Part shown: positions 16,872 through 23,989 of the stretch, piece by piece | Layout of the letters: each line of letters opens with the position of its first letter | How positions within the stretch are numbered: the first letter of the stretch is position 1 | DNA from: Roseovarius sp. MMSF_3350 | GTDB lineage: Bacteria; Pseudomonadota; Alphaproteobacteria; Rhodobacterales; Rhodobacteraceae | Direction: 5' to 3' | Assembly: GCF_030733425.1 (NCBI RefSeq) | Contig: NZ_JASHIZ010000024.1 | Span: 1-64,000, forward strand | DNA length: 64,000 nt | The notes under the pieces: model-generated | Told to the model about the DNA's origin: nothing | Databases searched by the model: none | Seen by the model: the letters and a program-made list of their open reading frames with translations, nothing else | Made by a program: the position numbers and the translations under genes

Positions 16872-18692
16872 ATGTTCCATCTTCCCAAACCCGCCTTCGA
16901 CGTCAACGCCTCTTCCGGCTCCGACAACCTGGGCGACCTGCCGGAATGGAACCTCGACGATCTCTACACCGGTCAGGACGCGCCCGAACTCAAGCGCGAT
17001 CTCGACTGGCTGGAACAGGCCTGCGCCGACTTTGCCGCCGACTACGAAGGCAAGCTGGCCGATCTCGATGCCGCAGGCCTCCTCGAATGCATCCAGCGCA
17101 ACGAGAAGATCTCTTCCGTCGCGGGCCGCATCATGTCCTTCGCCGGCCTGCGTTACTACCAGCAAACCACCGATGGCGAGCGGGCCAAGTTCCTCTCCGA
17201 CTGCCAGGAAAAGATCACCAACTACACCACCCCGCTGGTCTTCTTCACCCTCGAGCTCAACCGGCTCGACACCGACACCCTTGTGGCGATGTATGCCGAG
17301 AACGCCGATCTCGCCCGCTACGCGCCTGTCATCCGCCGCATCCAGGCGATGAAGCCCTACCAGCTCTCTGACGAGCTGGAAAAATTCCTCCACGACCTCG
17401 GCGTCGTCGGCGACGCGTGGGAACGCCTCTTCGATGAGACCATCGCCGGCCTCACCTTTGACGTGGACGGCGAGGAACTGGGCATCGAATCCACCCTCAA
17501 CCTGCTCACCGAACAGGACCGCGCCAAGCGCGAATCTGCTGCCCGCGAGCTGGCCCGCACCTTCCAGGCCAACATCCGCACCTTCGCCCGCGTCCACAAC
17601 ACCACCGCCAAGGAAAAAGAGGTCATCGACCGCTGGCGCGGCATGCCCACCGCCCAGACTTCGCGCCACCTTTCCAACGATGTCGAGGCCGAGGTGGTCG
17701 AGGCCCTGCGCAACGCCGTGGTCGACGCCTACCCCAAGCTCAGCCACCGCTACTACGAACTGAAGCGTAAATGGCTCGGCCTCGAGCGGATGCAGGTCTG
17801 GGACCGCAACGCGCCCCTGCCGATGGAGGCCCCGCGCAAGATCGACTGGCCGACCGCCCGCAGCATGGTCATGGACGCCTATTCCGATTTCGACCCGCGC
17901 ATGGGCGATCTGGCGGAGCCGTTTTTTGACAAGGGCTGGATCGACGCCGCCGTCAAACCCGGCAAGGCCCCCGGCGCCTTCGCCCACCCCACCGTGACGG
18001 ACGTGCACCCCTACGTCATGCTGAACTACCTCGGCAAACCGCGCGACGTGATGACCCTCGCGCACGAGCTGGGCCACGGCGTGCACCAGGTGCTTGCCGC
18101 CGAACAGGGCGAGCTCCTCTCCTCCACCCCCCTGACCCTCGCGGAAACCGCGTCCGTCTTCGGCGAGATGCTGACCTTCCGCAAACTGCTGGATGCCGCC
18201 AAGGACAACGCCGAACGCAAGGTCCTGCTCGCCGGCAAGGTCGAGGACATGATCAACACCGTCGTCCGCCAGATCGCCTTCTACGATTTCGAGTGCAAGC
18301 TGCACGACGCCCGCCGCGGCGGCGAGCTGACCTCGGAAGACATCGGCGCCCTCTGGATGTCCGTGCAGGGCGAATCCCTCGGCCCCGCCTTCGACTTCAT
18401 GGAGGGGTACGAGACCTTCTGGGCCTACATCCCCCACTTCGTCCACTCGCCCTTCTACGTCTACGCCTACGCCTTTGGCGACGGTCTGGTGAACGCGCTC
18501 TATGCCGTCTACGAGGAAAACCCGGACGGCTTCCAGGACAAGTATTTCGACATGCTCAAGGCGGGCGGCTCGATGCACCACAAGGAGCTTCTGGCCCCCT
18601 TCGGCCTCGACGCCTCCGACCCGGCCTTCTGGGACAAGGGCCTTTCGATGATCTCCGGCTTCATCGACGAACTGGAGGCGATGGAGGACTGA
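16872..18692 (+). CDS. M3-family oligoendopeptidase (PepF type)
   Basis: A 606-residue cytoplasmic metallopeptidase with the zinc motif HELGH at residues 398-402 and the downstream third ligand in TLAETASVFGEM. N-terminal oligopeptidase F domain at about residues 115-190 and catalytic M3 domain at about 205-590, as in PepF/M3. No signal peptide. It cleaves short peptides during protein turnover or nutrient use. AGGAGA lies six bases before the ATG at 16872. The small membrane-protein gene follows closely and could be in the same transcript. Confidence 0.92.
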   Translation: MFHLPKPAFDVNASSGSDNLGDLPEWNLDDLYTGQDAPELKRDLDWLEQACADFAADYEGKLADLDAAGLLECIQRNEKISSVAGRIMSFAGLRYYQQTTDGERAKFLSDCQEKITNYTTPLVFFTLELNRLDTDTLVAMYAENADLARYAPVIRRIQAMKPYQLSDELEKFLHDLGVVGDAWERLFDETIAGLTFDVDGEELGIESTLNLLTEQDRAKRESAARELARTFQANIRTFARVHNTTAKEKEVIDRWRGMPTAQTSRHLSNDVEAEVVEALRNAVVDAYPKLSHRYYELKRKWLGLERMQVWDRNAPLPMEAPRKIDWPTARSMVMDAYSDFDPRMGDLAEPFFDKGWIDAAVKPGKAPGAFAHPTVTDVHPYVMLNYLGKPRDVMTLAHELGHGVHQVLAAEQGELLSSTPLTLAETASVFGEMLTFRKLLDAAKDNAERKVLLAGKVEDMINTVVRQIAFYDFECKLHDARRGGELTSEDIGALWMSVQGESLGPAFDFMEGYETFWAYIPHFVHSPFYVYAYAFGDGLVNALYAVYEENPDGFQDKYFDMLKAGGSMHHKELLAPFGLDASDPAFWDKGLSMISGFIDELEAMED

Positions 18693-18748
18693 TCCTGCCC
18701 CGCACCCACAGCCCCCACAGCCTGCGCACCCGGCTCAGACGCGCCCTC

Positions 18749-18934
18749 GTGCGCATCCGCGCGCGCGTCCCCCCGGGGCTGCGGCTGGTGCTGGGTGTTT
18801 TGCTGATACTCGGCGGGCTCTTCGGCTTCCTGCCGGTGCTGGGCTTCTGGATGATCCCCCTTGGCGTTGCCGTGGCCTCGCTCGACATCGTCCCGCTCTG
18901 GCGTCGCCTCACCCGCCGCGCGCCAAGGCGCTGA
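18749..18934 (+). CDS. Small two-helix membrane protein
   Basis: The frame encodes about 60 residues with two adjacent hydrophobic segments (RLVLGVLLILGGLFGFLPV, then WMIPLGVAVASLDIV) and a basic tail ending in RRLTRRAPRR. Proteins of this form occur in other Rhodobacteraceae but have no assigned function. The start is uncertain: GTG at 18749 gives 61 residues; the frame is open back into the peptidase gene and a CTG at 18695 would add 18 basic residues. Codon use and hydrophobic pattern argue that it is real. Confidence 0.55.
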   Translation: MRIRARVPPGLRLVLGVLLILGGLFGFLPVLGFWMIPLGVAVASLDIVPLWRRLTRRAPRR

Positions 18935-18943
18935 GCCCATCTC

Positions 18944-19010
18944 TTCCTCTGGCCCGAAATATCCCGGGGGAGCGGCGAAACCATGTTTCGCCGTGGGGGG
19001 CAGAGCCCCC
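18944..19010. repeat. Convergent-gap element: CTCTGGCC/ATATCCCGG box plus two hairpins
   Basis: TTCCTCTGGCC followed by GAAATATCCCGG (18944-18967) also occurs at 59984-60007. Here it is followed by a hairpin (GGCGAAAC/GTTTCGCC, 18974-18992) and a second (GGGGGC/GCCCCC, 18996-19010). Both copies lie between convergent genes, which fits a two-way terminator-associated element. Confidence 0.5.
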
Positions 19011-19021
19011 GCGACACCTGG

Positions 19022-19291
19022 CTATTTCAGCTGGCTGTCTTTCGAGCCGCGCCGGTTGATCCCGCCCCGCGCCTGCTGCGCGCCGTCGCGTTCCTGGCTG
19101 CAATCGATACACAGCTTCACGCCCGGCAGCGCCTCGCGCCGCGCTTGGGGGATTTCCTCCTCGCACTCGGCACAATGCGTCAGGCTCTCGCCCATGGGCC
19201 GCTTGGCGGCCTTCATCCGCGCCAACTCGTCCTCGATCGAAGCTTCGATCTGTTCAGACACCGCGCCGTCGCGCGCCCATCCACCGGCCAT
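19022..19291 (-). CDS. DksA/TraR-type C4 zinc finger protein, YbiI-like
   Basis: An 89-residue protein that closely resembles E. coli YbiI in layout: MAGGWARDGAVSEQI at the start, a four-cysteine zinc finger (CAEC then CIDC with IPQARREALPGVKL between) and the conserved end NRRGSKDSQLK. The coiled-coil of DksA is absent, so RNAP secondary-channel regulation is uncertain; the exact function of YbiI-type proteins is not known to me. The ATG at 19291 is preceded by AGGAG; an upstream in-frame ATG at 19342 lacks such support. Confidence 0.9.
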   Translation of the reverse strand: MAGGWARDGAVSEQIEASIEDELARMKAAKRPMGESLTHCAECEEEIPQARREALPGVKLCIDCSQERDGAQQARGGINRRGSKDSQLK

Positions 19292-19338
19292 GGCAATATC
19301 CTCCTGAACGATAGATATAGGATGCCGCAGGCCCCGAG

Positions 19339-20382
19339 TCACGGCTGCGCCGTCAGCACCATGTAATCCTCGAACGCATCCCGCCCGAGGGAGGCCTGCT
19401 CCAGCATCCCGTTCAGCACCGAAATGGCCGAGGGCGAGGTGATCGCCACCGCATGGTCCAGCCCCTCGCCATCCGCGAGCCCGGTAAAGTCGATCACCTT
19501 CACCGGCAGCCCCGCCACCGCCTCGGGCCCGTCGATCACGCCCAGCCGTTTCTTGCGCCCGGTGATCAGGCTGGCCAGGCTCAGCGCCCGGTCCTGCTGC
19601 GTCACGAATATCAGGAACGGCTGCGGCAGTTCCCCGATCGCCTCGGCCTGACGGCGAAACAGATCCGGGTCGATATCCGGCGACATCAGCACTACGCCGC
19701 TGATCCGGTCCAAGAGCTGCCGGTCGCCCTTCAGCGCTGCCTGCCGCATCACCTCCATCACCAGTTGTGCGCCCATCGAATGCGCCAGCAGGGTTACATG
19801 GTCGTCCGCCCCGCTGGTCAGTCGGCCCAGAAGGTCTTCAAGGTCGTCCCGGGCATAAAGCACGCTGTCGCGGTCATAGACGTAGCCCCGCGGGTCCCCG
19901 GCCGAGGCCCAGGAGAACAGAACCGACGGCTCGGCAACCCCGAAATCCTCGCGCATCTGTGCCAGGCGGTAGAGGCCCTCCGACATCGTCACGTTGTAGC
20001 CATGCACGAAAACCTGCGTCTCCCGCCCCGGACGCGCCTCCTTCACATCGGCAAGGAATTGTGCCGAGGACGGGTAGACATCCGTCGCCGCCACCACGAA
20101 GTCCGTCGCGGCATCCGGCGGGCCCTCGGGCCATTCCACGTGGCCGGCCCGGTGTGTCGGCGGAATCGAGATATCCGCCCGGAAGTAGCGCATCTGCCCC
20201 GTGCGTTTCGCGCCAAAGGTCCAACCGGTATGGTCCAGCGCCTTCTGCGTCGCGACATAGAGCGTCTGAAGGTGCGCCGCAGGCGATGTCGGCGCGTATT
20301 CCGCGGCGGGGCGGGGCGCGCAGGCGGCCAGCACGGTCACGCAAAGTATCGACAGGCTGCGCAACGGGCACGTCCCTTCCAT
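19339..20382 (-). CDS. DUF900 alpha/beta hydrolase lipoprotein
   Basis: The 347-residue product starts with a lipoprotein signal peptide (lipobox LAAC, Cys21) and contains an alpha/beta hydrolase domain of the DUF900 type: QVFVHGYNVTMSEGLYR, VLFSWASAGDPRGYVYDRDS and the nucleophile elbow AHSMGAQL. Those motifs are diagnostic of the family, whose substrates are unknown. Membrane anchoring suggests an envelope ester or lipid substrate. It lies 47 bases upstream of the YbiI-like gene on the same strand and is separated from rpoH by a strong terminator. Confidence 0.87.
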   Translation of the reverse strand: MEGTCPLRSLSILCVTVLAACAPRPAAEYAPTSPAAHLQTLYVATQKALDHTGWTFGAKRTGQMRYFRADISIPPTHRAGHVEWPEGPPDAATDFVVAATDVYPSSAQFLADVKEARPGRETQVFVHGYNVTMSEGLYRLAQMREDFGVAEPSVLFSWASAGDPRGYVYDRDSVLYARDDLEDLLGRLTSGADDHVTLLAHSMGAQLVMEVMRQAALKGDRQLLDRISGVVLMSPDIDPDLFRRQAEAIGELPQPFLIFVTQQDRALSLASLITGRKKRLGVIDGPEAVAGLPVKVIDFTGLADGEGLDHAVAITSPSAISVLNGMLEQASLGRDAFEDYMVLTAQP

Positions 20383-20400
20383 TCCGACTCAGGTTCCAAC

Positions 20401-20432
20401 AATAAGGCCCCTTCCGCGAGGCGAAAGGGGCC
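20401..20432 (-). terminator. Terminator of rpoH
   Basis: GGCCCCTT and AAGGGGCC form an 8-bp or longer GC-rich stem ending, on the minus strand, in TTATT. It sits 30 bases after the rpoH stop. Confidence 0.75.
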
Positions 20433-20462
20433 AATTGTCTTGTCCTGAAAATGCGCACGGGA

Positions 20463-21359
20463 TCAGGCCGTGGCCATCATGCCCTTTTCCGAGGCCAGGC
20501 TGCGCATCCGCTTCTGCAACTTCTCGAAGGCGCGCACCTCGATCTGGCGGATACGCTCGCGGCTGACATCGTATTGCCCGCTCAGATCCTCCAGCGTGAC
20601 CGTGCTCTCGCTCAGCCGGCGCTGGGTCAGGATATCCTTTTCGCGGTCGTTCAGCACGTCCATCGCCTCGGCCAACAGCTCTCGCCGCGCCTCCAGCTCG
20701 TCGCGCTTTTCATAGTCGCCGGCCTGGTCGGCATCCTCGTCCTCCAGCCAGTCCTGCCATTGCATCGTGCCTTCGCCCTCGGTGCCCACCGTGGCATTCA
20801 GCGACGCATCGCCCCCGGACATCCGGCGGTTCATGCTGATCACCTCGTCCTCGGTCACGCCCAGGTCATGCGCGATCTGCTTCACCTTGTCGGGATGCAG
20901 GTCGCCCTCTTCCAGCGCGCCGATGCGGGCCTTGGCCTTGCGCAGGTTGAAAAACAGCTTCTTCTGCGCGCTCGTCGTACCAAGCTTGACCATCGACCAG
21001 CTGCGCAGGATATACTCCTGGATACTGGCCCGGATCCACCACATCGCATAGGTCGCCAGGCGGAACCCCTTCTCGGGATCGAACCGCTTGACCGCCTGCA
21101 TCAGGCCCACATTCGCCTCGGAAATGACCTCGGCCTGCGGCAGGCCATAGCCGCGATAGCCCATGGCGATCTTCGCCGCCAGCCGCAGGTGGCTGGTGAC
21201 CATCTGGTGCGCGGCCTCGGTGTCCTGTTCCTCGACCCAGCGCTTGGCCAGCATGTATTCCTCTTCCGGCTCCAACAGCGGGAATTTCCGGATTTCCTGC
21301 AGATACCGGTTCAGCCCGGCTTCGGGCGACGGCGCAGGAAGATTTGCGTAATTGCTCAA
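20463..21359 (-). CDS. rpoH: RNA polymerase heat-shock sigma factor RpoH (sigma-32)
   Basis: A 298-residue sigma factor with region 2 (DLxxxA-like core around residues 75-120, FDPEKGFRLATYAMWWIR), the RpoH-specific box QKKLFFNLRK at residues 132-141, and region 4 with VTLEDLSGQYDVSRERIRQ as the helix-turn-helix. It directs RNA polymerase to heat-shock promoters. The start is TTG at 21359, supported by GGAGGG eight bases upstream. A promoter matching the RpoH consensus lies directly upstream, suggesting self-activation. Rhodobacteraceae often carry two rpoH genes; which paralogue this is cannot be told from the window. Confidence 0.95.
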   Translation of the reverse strand: MSNYANLPAPSPEAGLNRYLQEIRKFPLLEPEEEYMLAKRWVEEQDTEAAHQMVTSHLRLAAKIAMGYRGYGLPQAEVISEANVGLMQAVKRFDPEKGFRLATYAMWWIRASIQEYILRSWSMVKLGTTSAQKKLFFNLRKAKARIGALEEGDLHPDKVKQIAHDLGVTEDEVISMNRRMSGGDASLNATVGTEGEGTMQWQDWLEDEDADQAGDYEKRDELEARRELLAEAMDVLNDREKDILTQRRLSESTVTLEDLSGQYDVSRERIRQIEVRAFEKLQKRMRSLASEKGMMATA

Positions 21360-21395
21360 CCCTGTGACCCTCCAATGTTTATAGTCTTAACATCC

Positions 21396-21424
21396 ATATG
21401 GGCAGCCATCAGCCCGGATTCAAG
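21396..21424 (-). promoter_or_regulatory. RpoH-type promoter upstream of rpoH
   Basis: On the minus strand CTTGAA (21419-21424) and CCCATAT (21396-21402) are separated by 16 bases, close to the sigma-32 consensus CTTGAA / CCCATNT. The predicted start of transcription lies about 30 bases before the TTG start codon. Confidence 0.6.
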
Positions 21425-21439
21425 ACAGGTGAACCAGAT

Positions 21440-21464
21440 GGTTTAATTCTATATGAATCAAACC
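21440..21464. promoter_or_regulatory. Inverted repeat upstream of the rpoH promoter
   Basis: GGTTTAATTC and GAATCAAACC form 10-base arms (one mismatch) around TATAT. It sits 16 bases upstream of the heat-shock promoter and could be a protein-binding site or a second promoter element. It does not match the CIRCE consensus. Confidence 0.35.
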
Positions 21465-21526
21465 GGCGCCGTTTTCCAGCGATGTGACGTTCGCTCACGC
21501 ACACGTGCTGTGCTGTCATATTAACG

Positions 21527-22570
21527 TCAGGCCGGGGCGCCCAGTTCCTGCAACAGGCAGGCCATGTCTTCGGGCAGCGCCGCCTCAAAGCGCATCATCT
21601 CACCCGTGACCGGATGCTCGAACCCAAGCACGGCGGCATGCAGCGCTTGGCGCGGAAACCTTTGCGCAGCCGCAAGAGCCCGCGATGACAATCCCTTTTC
21701 ATTCAGCTTGCGCCGCCCGCCATAAACCGGATCGCCCACCAGGCCATGCCCCGCATGGGACATGTGCACCCGGATCTGGTGCGTGCGCCCGGTCTCCAGC
21801 CAGCACTCGATCAGCGCGACCTGCGGCGGTGCCCCGAACGGGGTAACAACACGCGCCCGCGTCACCGCGTGCCGCCCGCCCTCGAACAAAACGGCCTGTC
21901 GCTGCCGGTCGGTCTTGTGCCGCGCCAGCTGCGTCGTCAGCTTCAGGATGTTGCCCGCCTCGAAACTGGCCCCGCGCACGCCCCTCAGCCGCGGATCGGC
22001 CGCATCCGGCACCCCGTGCACCACCGCCAGGTACTTGCGCTCCACGCTATGCGCCTCGAATTGCGCGGCCAGACCGTGATGCGCCCGGTCCGACTTCGCC
22101 ACCACCAAAAGGCCGCTGGTATCCTTGTCGATCCGGTGCACGATCCCGGGCCGCTTCTCGCCCCCCACGCCCGACAGCGCGCCGCCGAAATGATGCAGAA
22201 GCGCATTGACCAGCGTCCCGTCCGGGCTGCCCGGCGCCGGATGCACCACCATGCCCGCAGGCTTGTTCACGACGATCAGGTCGTCATCCTCGAACACCAC
22301 GTCCAGCGCGATCTCCTGCGCCACCACGTCCACCTCGGCGGCCACCGGCACGGTGATCTCGACGATATCGCCCTCGGCCACCTTCGCCTTGGGGTCCGCC
22401 ACCACCGCGCCGCCCACCCGCACCGCGCCCTCGGCGATCAGCCGCGCCAGCCGCGTCCGCGACAGCGACGCTGCCTCTGGCACATCGCGCGCGAGCGCCT
22501 TATCAAGGCGCGGCGGCGGATCGGCCCCGATCCGCACGGTGACACTGGACTCAAAGGGGGCAGCGCCCAT
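21527..22570 (-). CDS. RluA-family 23S rRNA pseudouridine synthase (RluD-like)
   Basis: With the start at 22570 the protein has 347 residues: an S4 domain (about residues 15-75, ASLSRTRLARLIAEGAVRV), then the RluA catalytic domain with HRIDKDTSG, where Asp148 is the expected catalytic residue, and the C-terminal ETGRTHQIRVHMSHAGHG. The S4 plus catalytic domain combination and VVNKPAGMVVHP resemble RluD, which modifies helix 69 of 23S rRNA; RluC specificity is not excluded. A longer frame to 22603 exists, but the ATG at 22570 starts the conserved region. Its start codon overlaps the start codon of the divergent gene. Confidence 0.9.
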   Translation of the reverse strand: MGAAPFESSVTVRIGADPPPRLDKALARDVPEAASLSRTRLARLIAEGAVRVGGAVVADPKAKVAEGDIVEITVPVAAEVDVVAQEIALDVVFEDDDLIVVNKPAGMVVHPAPGSPDGTLVNALLHHFGGALSGVGGEKRPGIVHRIDKDTSGLLVVAKSDRAHHGLAAQFEAHSVERKYLAVVHGVPDAADPRLRGVRGASFEAGNILKLTTQLARHKTDRQRQAVLFEGGRHAVTRARVVTPFGAPPQVALIECWLETGRTHQIRVHMSHAGHGLVGDPVYGGRRKLNEKGLSSRALAAAQRFPRQALHAAVLGFEHPVTGEMMRFEAALPEDMACLLQELGAPA

Positions 22571-22886
22571 GAACGACTCTCCGCAGCAGCCGCTGGATCC
22601 CAAGATGGTGCGCTACCTGCGCACCCTCGTGACCGTCCTGACGGGCGTGATGATTCTCGGGTTTCTAGTGATCGTCGCGCTCTTTGTCACCAAGTTCTCC
22701 GGGGCGTCCCGCCCGGCGCTGCCCGACGAGATCATCCTGCCCGACGGCACCACGCCCACCGCCTTTACCCGCGCCGATGGCTGGTATGCGGTGGTGACAG
22801 ATGAGGACACGATCCTGATCTTCGACACAGTGACGGGCGAGCTGCGCCAGACAATCGAAATCACCACGGACACGCCGCGTGAATGA
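22569..22886 (+). CDS. Small membrane protein, DUF6476-like
   Basis: A 105-residue protein with one transmembrane helix (about residues 18-42, LRTLVTVLTGVMILGFLVIV) and a small beta-rich outer domain (DEIILPDGTTPTAFTRADGW, then TDEDTILIFDTVTGELRQT). I associate this pattern with the Rhodobacteraceae family DUF6476; function unknown. Its ATG (22569-22571) shares two bases with the oppositely oriented start codon of the pseudouridine synthase, so both promoters must lie inside the opposing coding sequences or the transcripts are leaderless or overlapping. Confidence 0.78.
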   Translation: MNDSPQQPLDPKMVRYLRTLVTVLTGVMILGFLVIVALFVTKFSGASRPALPDEIILPDGTTPTAFTRADGWYAVVTDEDTILIFDTVTGELRQTIEITTDTPRE

Positions 22887-22910
22887 TACCGATCTGCAAA
22901 GAAGGGGGGA

Positions 22911-22987
22911 TGGTACCACCTCCCCGGCTCGAACGGGGGACCTCCTGATCCACAATCAGGCGCTCTAACCAACTGAGCTAAGGCGGC
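22911..22987 (-). tRNA. tRNA-His (GTG)
   Basis: Minus-strand cloverleaf: acceptor GCCGCCT pairs with AGGTGGT (two G-T pairs), D-arm GCTC/GAGC, anticodon stem CCTGA/TCAGG with loop TTGTGGA (anticodon GTG at 22953-22951), T-arm CCCCG with TTCGAGC loop, and an encoded CCA at 22911-22913. The discriminator is A73 and the base before G1 is T, not G, so the usual G-1 identity base of tRNA-His is missing. This is the known alphaproteobacterial form. Confidence 0.96.
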
Positions 22988-23114
22988 ACGCGGCACGGAT
23001 TTAACTTTCCCGGCCCGCGATTGCAAGCCTCTTCGACACTTCCCGGCCCATTCCAACCCGCTTGCCTTCATACGCCCAAGGCGCTACGCCATCCCGGATA
23101 TTCAGGAGGCCGCC

Positions 23115-23300
23115 ATGGGCATCAACGACGAACGCGACATCGAGGCGAATCTGCAGATCGGCCCAACCGACCAGGGCATGGTCCGCCTTTTCATCATGGC
23201 AGGCCCCACCGAGATCCCCATGGATTTCGACCCCGACGAGGCCCGCGAGATCGCCGAGGAAATCCTCGCTGCCGCCAAGGCCGCCGAGGTGAAACGCTAG
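23115..23300 (+). CDS. Small acidic protein, DUF6324-like
   Basis: A 61-residue acidic soluble protein (INDERDIEANLQIGPTDQG, then IPMDFDPDEAREIAEEILAA). CAGGAGG lies before the ATG. It matches a small conserved Rhodobacteraceae family that I recall as DUF6324; nothing is known of its role. It is bounded by tRNA-His upstream and a set of A+T-rich palindromes downstream. Confidence 0.75.
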   Translation: MGINDERDIEANLQIGPTDQGMVRLFIMAGPTEIPMDFDPDEAREIAEEILAAAKAAEVKR

Positions 23301-23309
23301 CCCCCCCAC

Positions 23310-23375
23310 CCAAAATTTACGTAAATTTTGGAATAGAAGATACGCATTTTCTATTCCGTTTTCTGCACAGAAAAC
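23310..23375. terminator. Three consecutive A+T-rich inverted repeats (two-way terminator candidate)
   Basis: In the 81-base gap between convergent genes there are three back-to-back palindromes: CCAAAATTTAC/GTAAATTTTGG (23310-23331, perfect), GGAATAGAA/TTCTATTCC (23330-23357) and GTTTTCTG/CAGAAAAC (23358-23375). They contrast sharply with the GC-rich surroundings and probably end transcription from both sides. Confidence 0.55.
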
Positions 23376-23381
23376 GCCCCC

Positions 23382-23831
23382 CTAAAGCCCCGGATCGCGC
23401 GCGCCCTGCAACCGCAGCGCCGCCTGCCGCGCAAACCGCCGCGTCAGAGCCGTGCGCCGCGCGCCCGCCAGCTTGTGCTCCGGGGCCATGCGAATGATCT
23501 GCGCGTCATAGGCATCCGCGATGATCAACCCCGTGCCCTCTGGCAGCAGATCGGTCGGAAACGCCTCGTCCACGGCCCAGAAATACCGGTCACACCATTC
23601 CAGGTACCCGTCCCATTTCAAATCCGAGGCGAAATCCGCACGGCTCGATTTGCATTCCACCACCCATATCTCGCCCTTCGGGCCCAGCGCCATCACATCC
23701 ACGCGCTTGCCCCGCTCGGGCGAAAATTCCTCGACCGTGGCGAAATCATAGCCCAGCAAATGCCGGCACACGCCCCGCGCCAAAAGCTGGCCGGGCTGCA
23801 ACCTGGGAATATCCGTGGCGACGTCCTGCAT
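23382..23831 (-). CDS. mmcB: MmcB-family DNA repair protein (PD-(D/E)XK-like)
   Basis: A 149-residue protein with a PD-(D/E)XK-type core: D45 in KRVDVMALG and E59-C-K61 in WVVECKSSRADF. This matches MmcB, an SOS-linked, mitomycin-related protein described in Caulobacter. It is probably a nuclease or a DNA-binding relative acting in cross-link repair. No LexA box was confirmed in the A+T-rich 158-base gap upstream, which it shares with the divergent membrane protein gene. Confidence 0.85.
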   Translation of the reverse strand: MQDVATDIPRLQPGQLLARGVCRHLLGYDFATVEEFSPERGKRVDVMALGPKGEIWVVECKSSRADFASDLKWDGYLEWCDRYFWAVDEAFPTDLLPEGTGLIIADAYDAQIIRMAPEHKLAGARRTALTRRFARQAALRLQGARDPGL

Positions 23832-23989
23832 GGACTCAATTTATGAACAATACGTGAACATTGGCAACCCCCTGCACGGGAAATGCACATCACGCAGCCT
23901 TGTCTTGTGCTATTTATTAACCATTTCATACTGATGTCCCGGGGTCTGGCACGGTCGCGCCCCTTCTTTTCGCCCTAGAAAGGTCCGCC

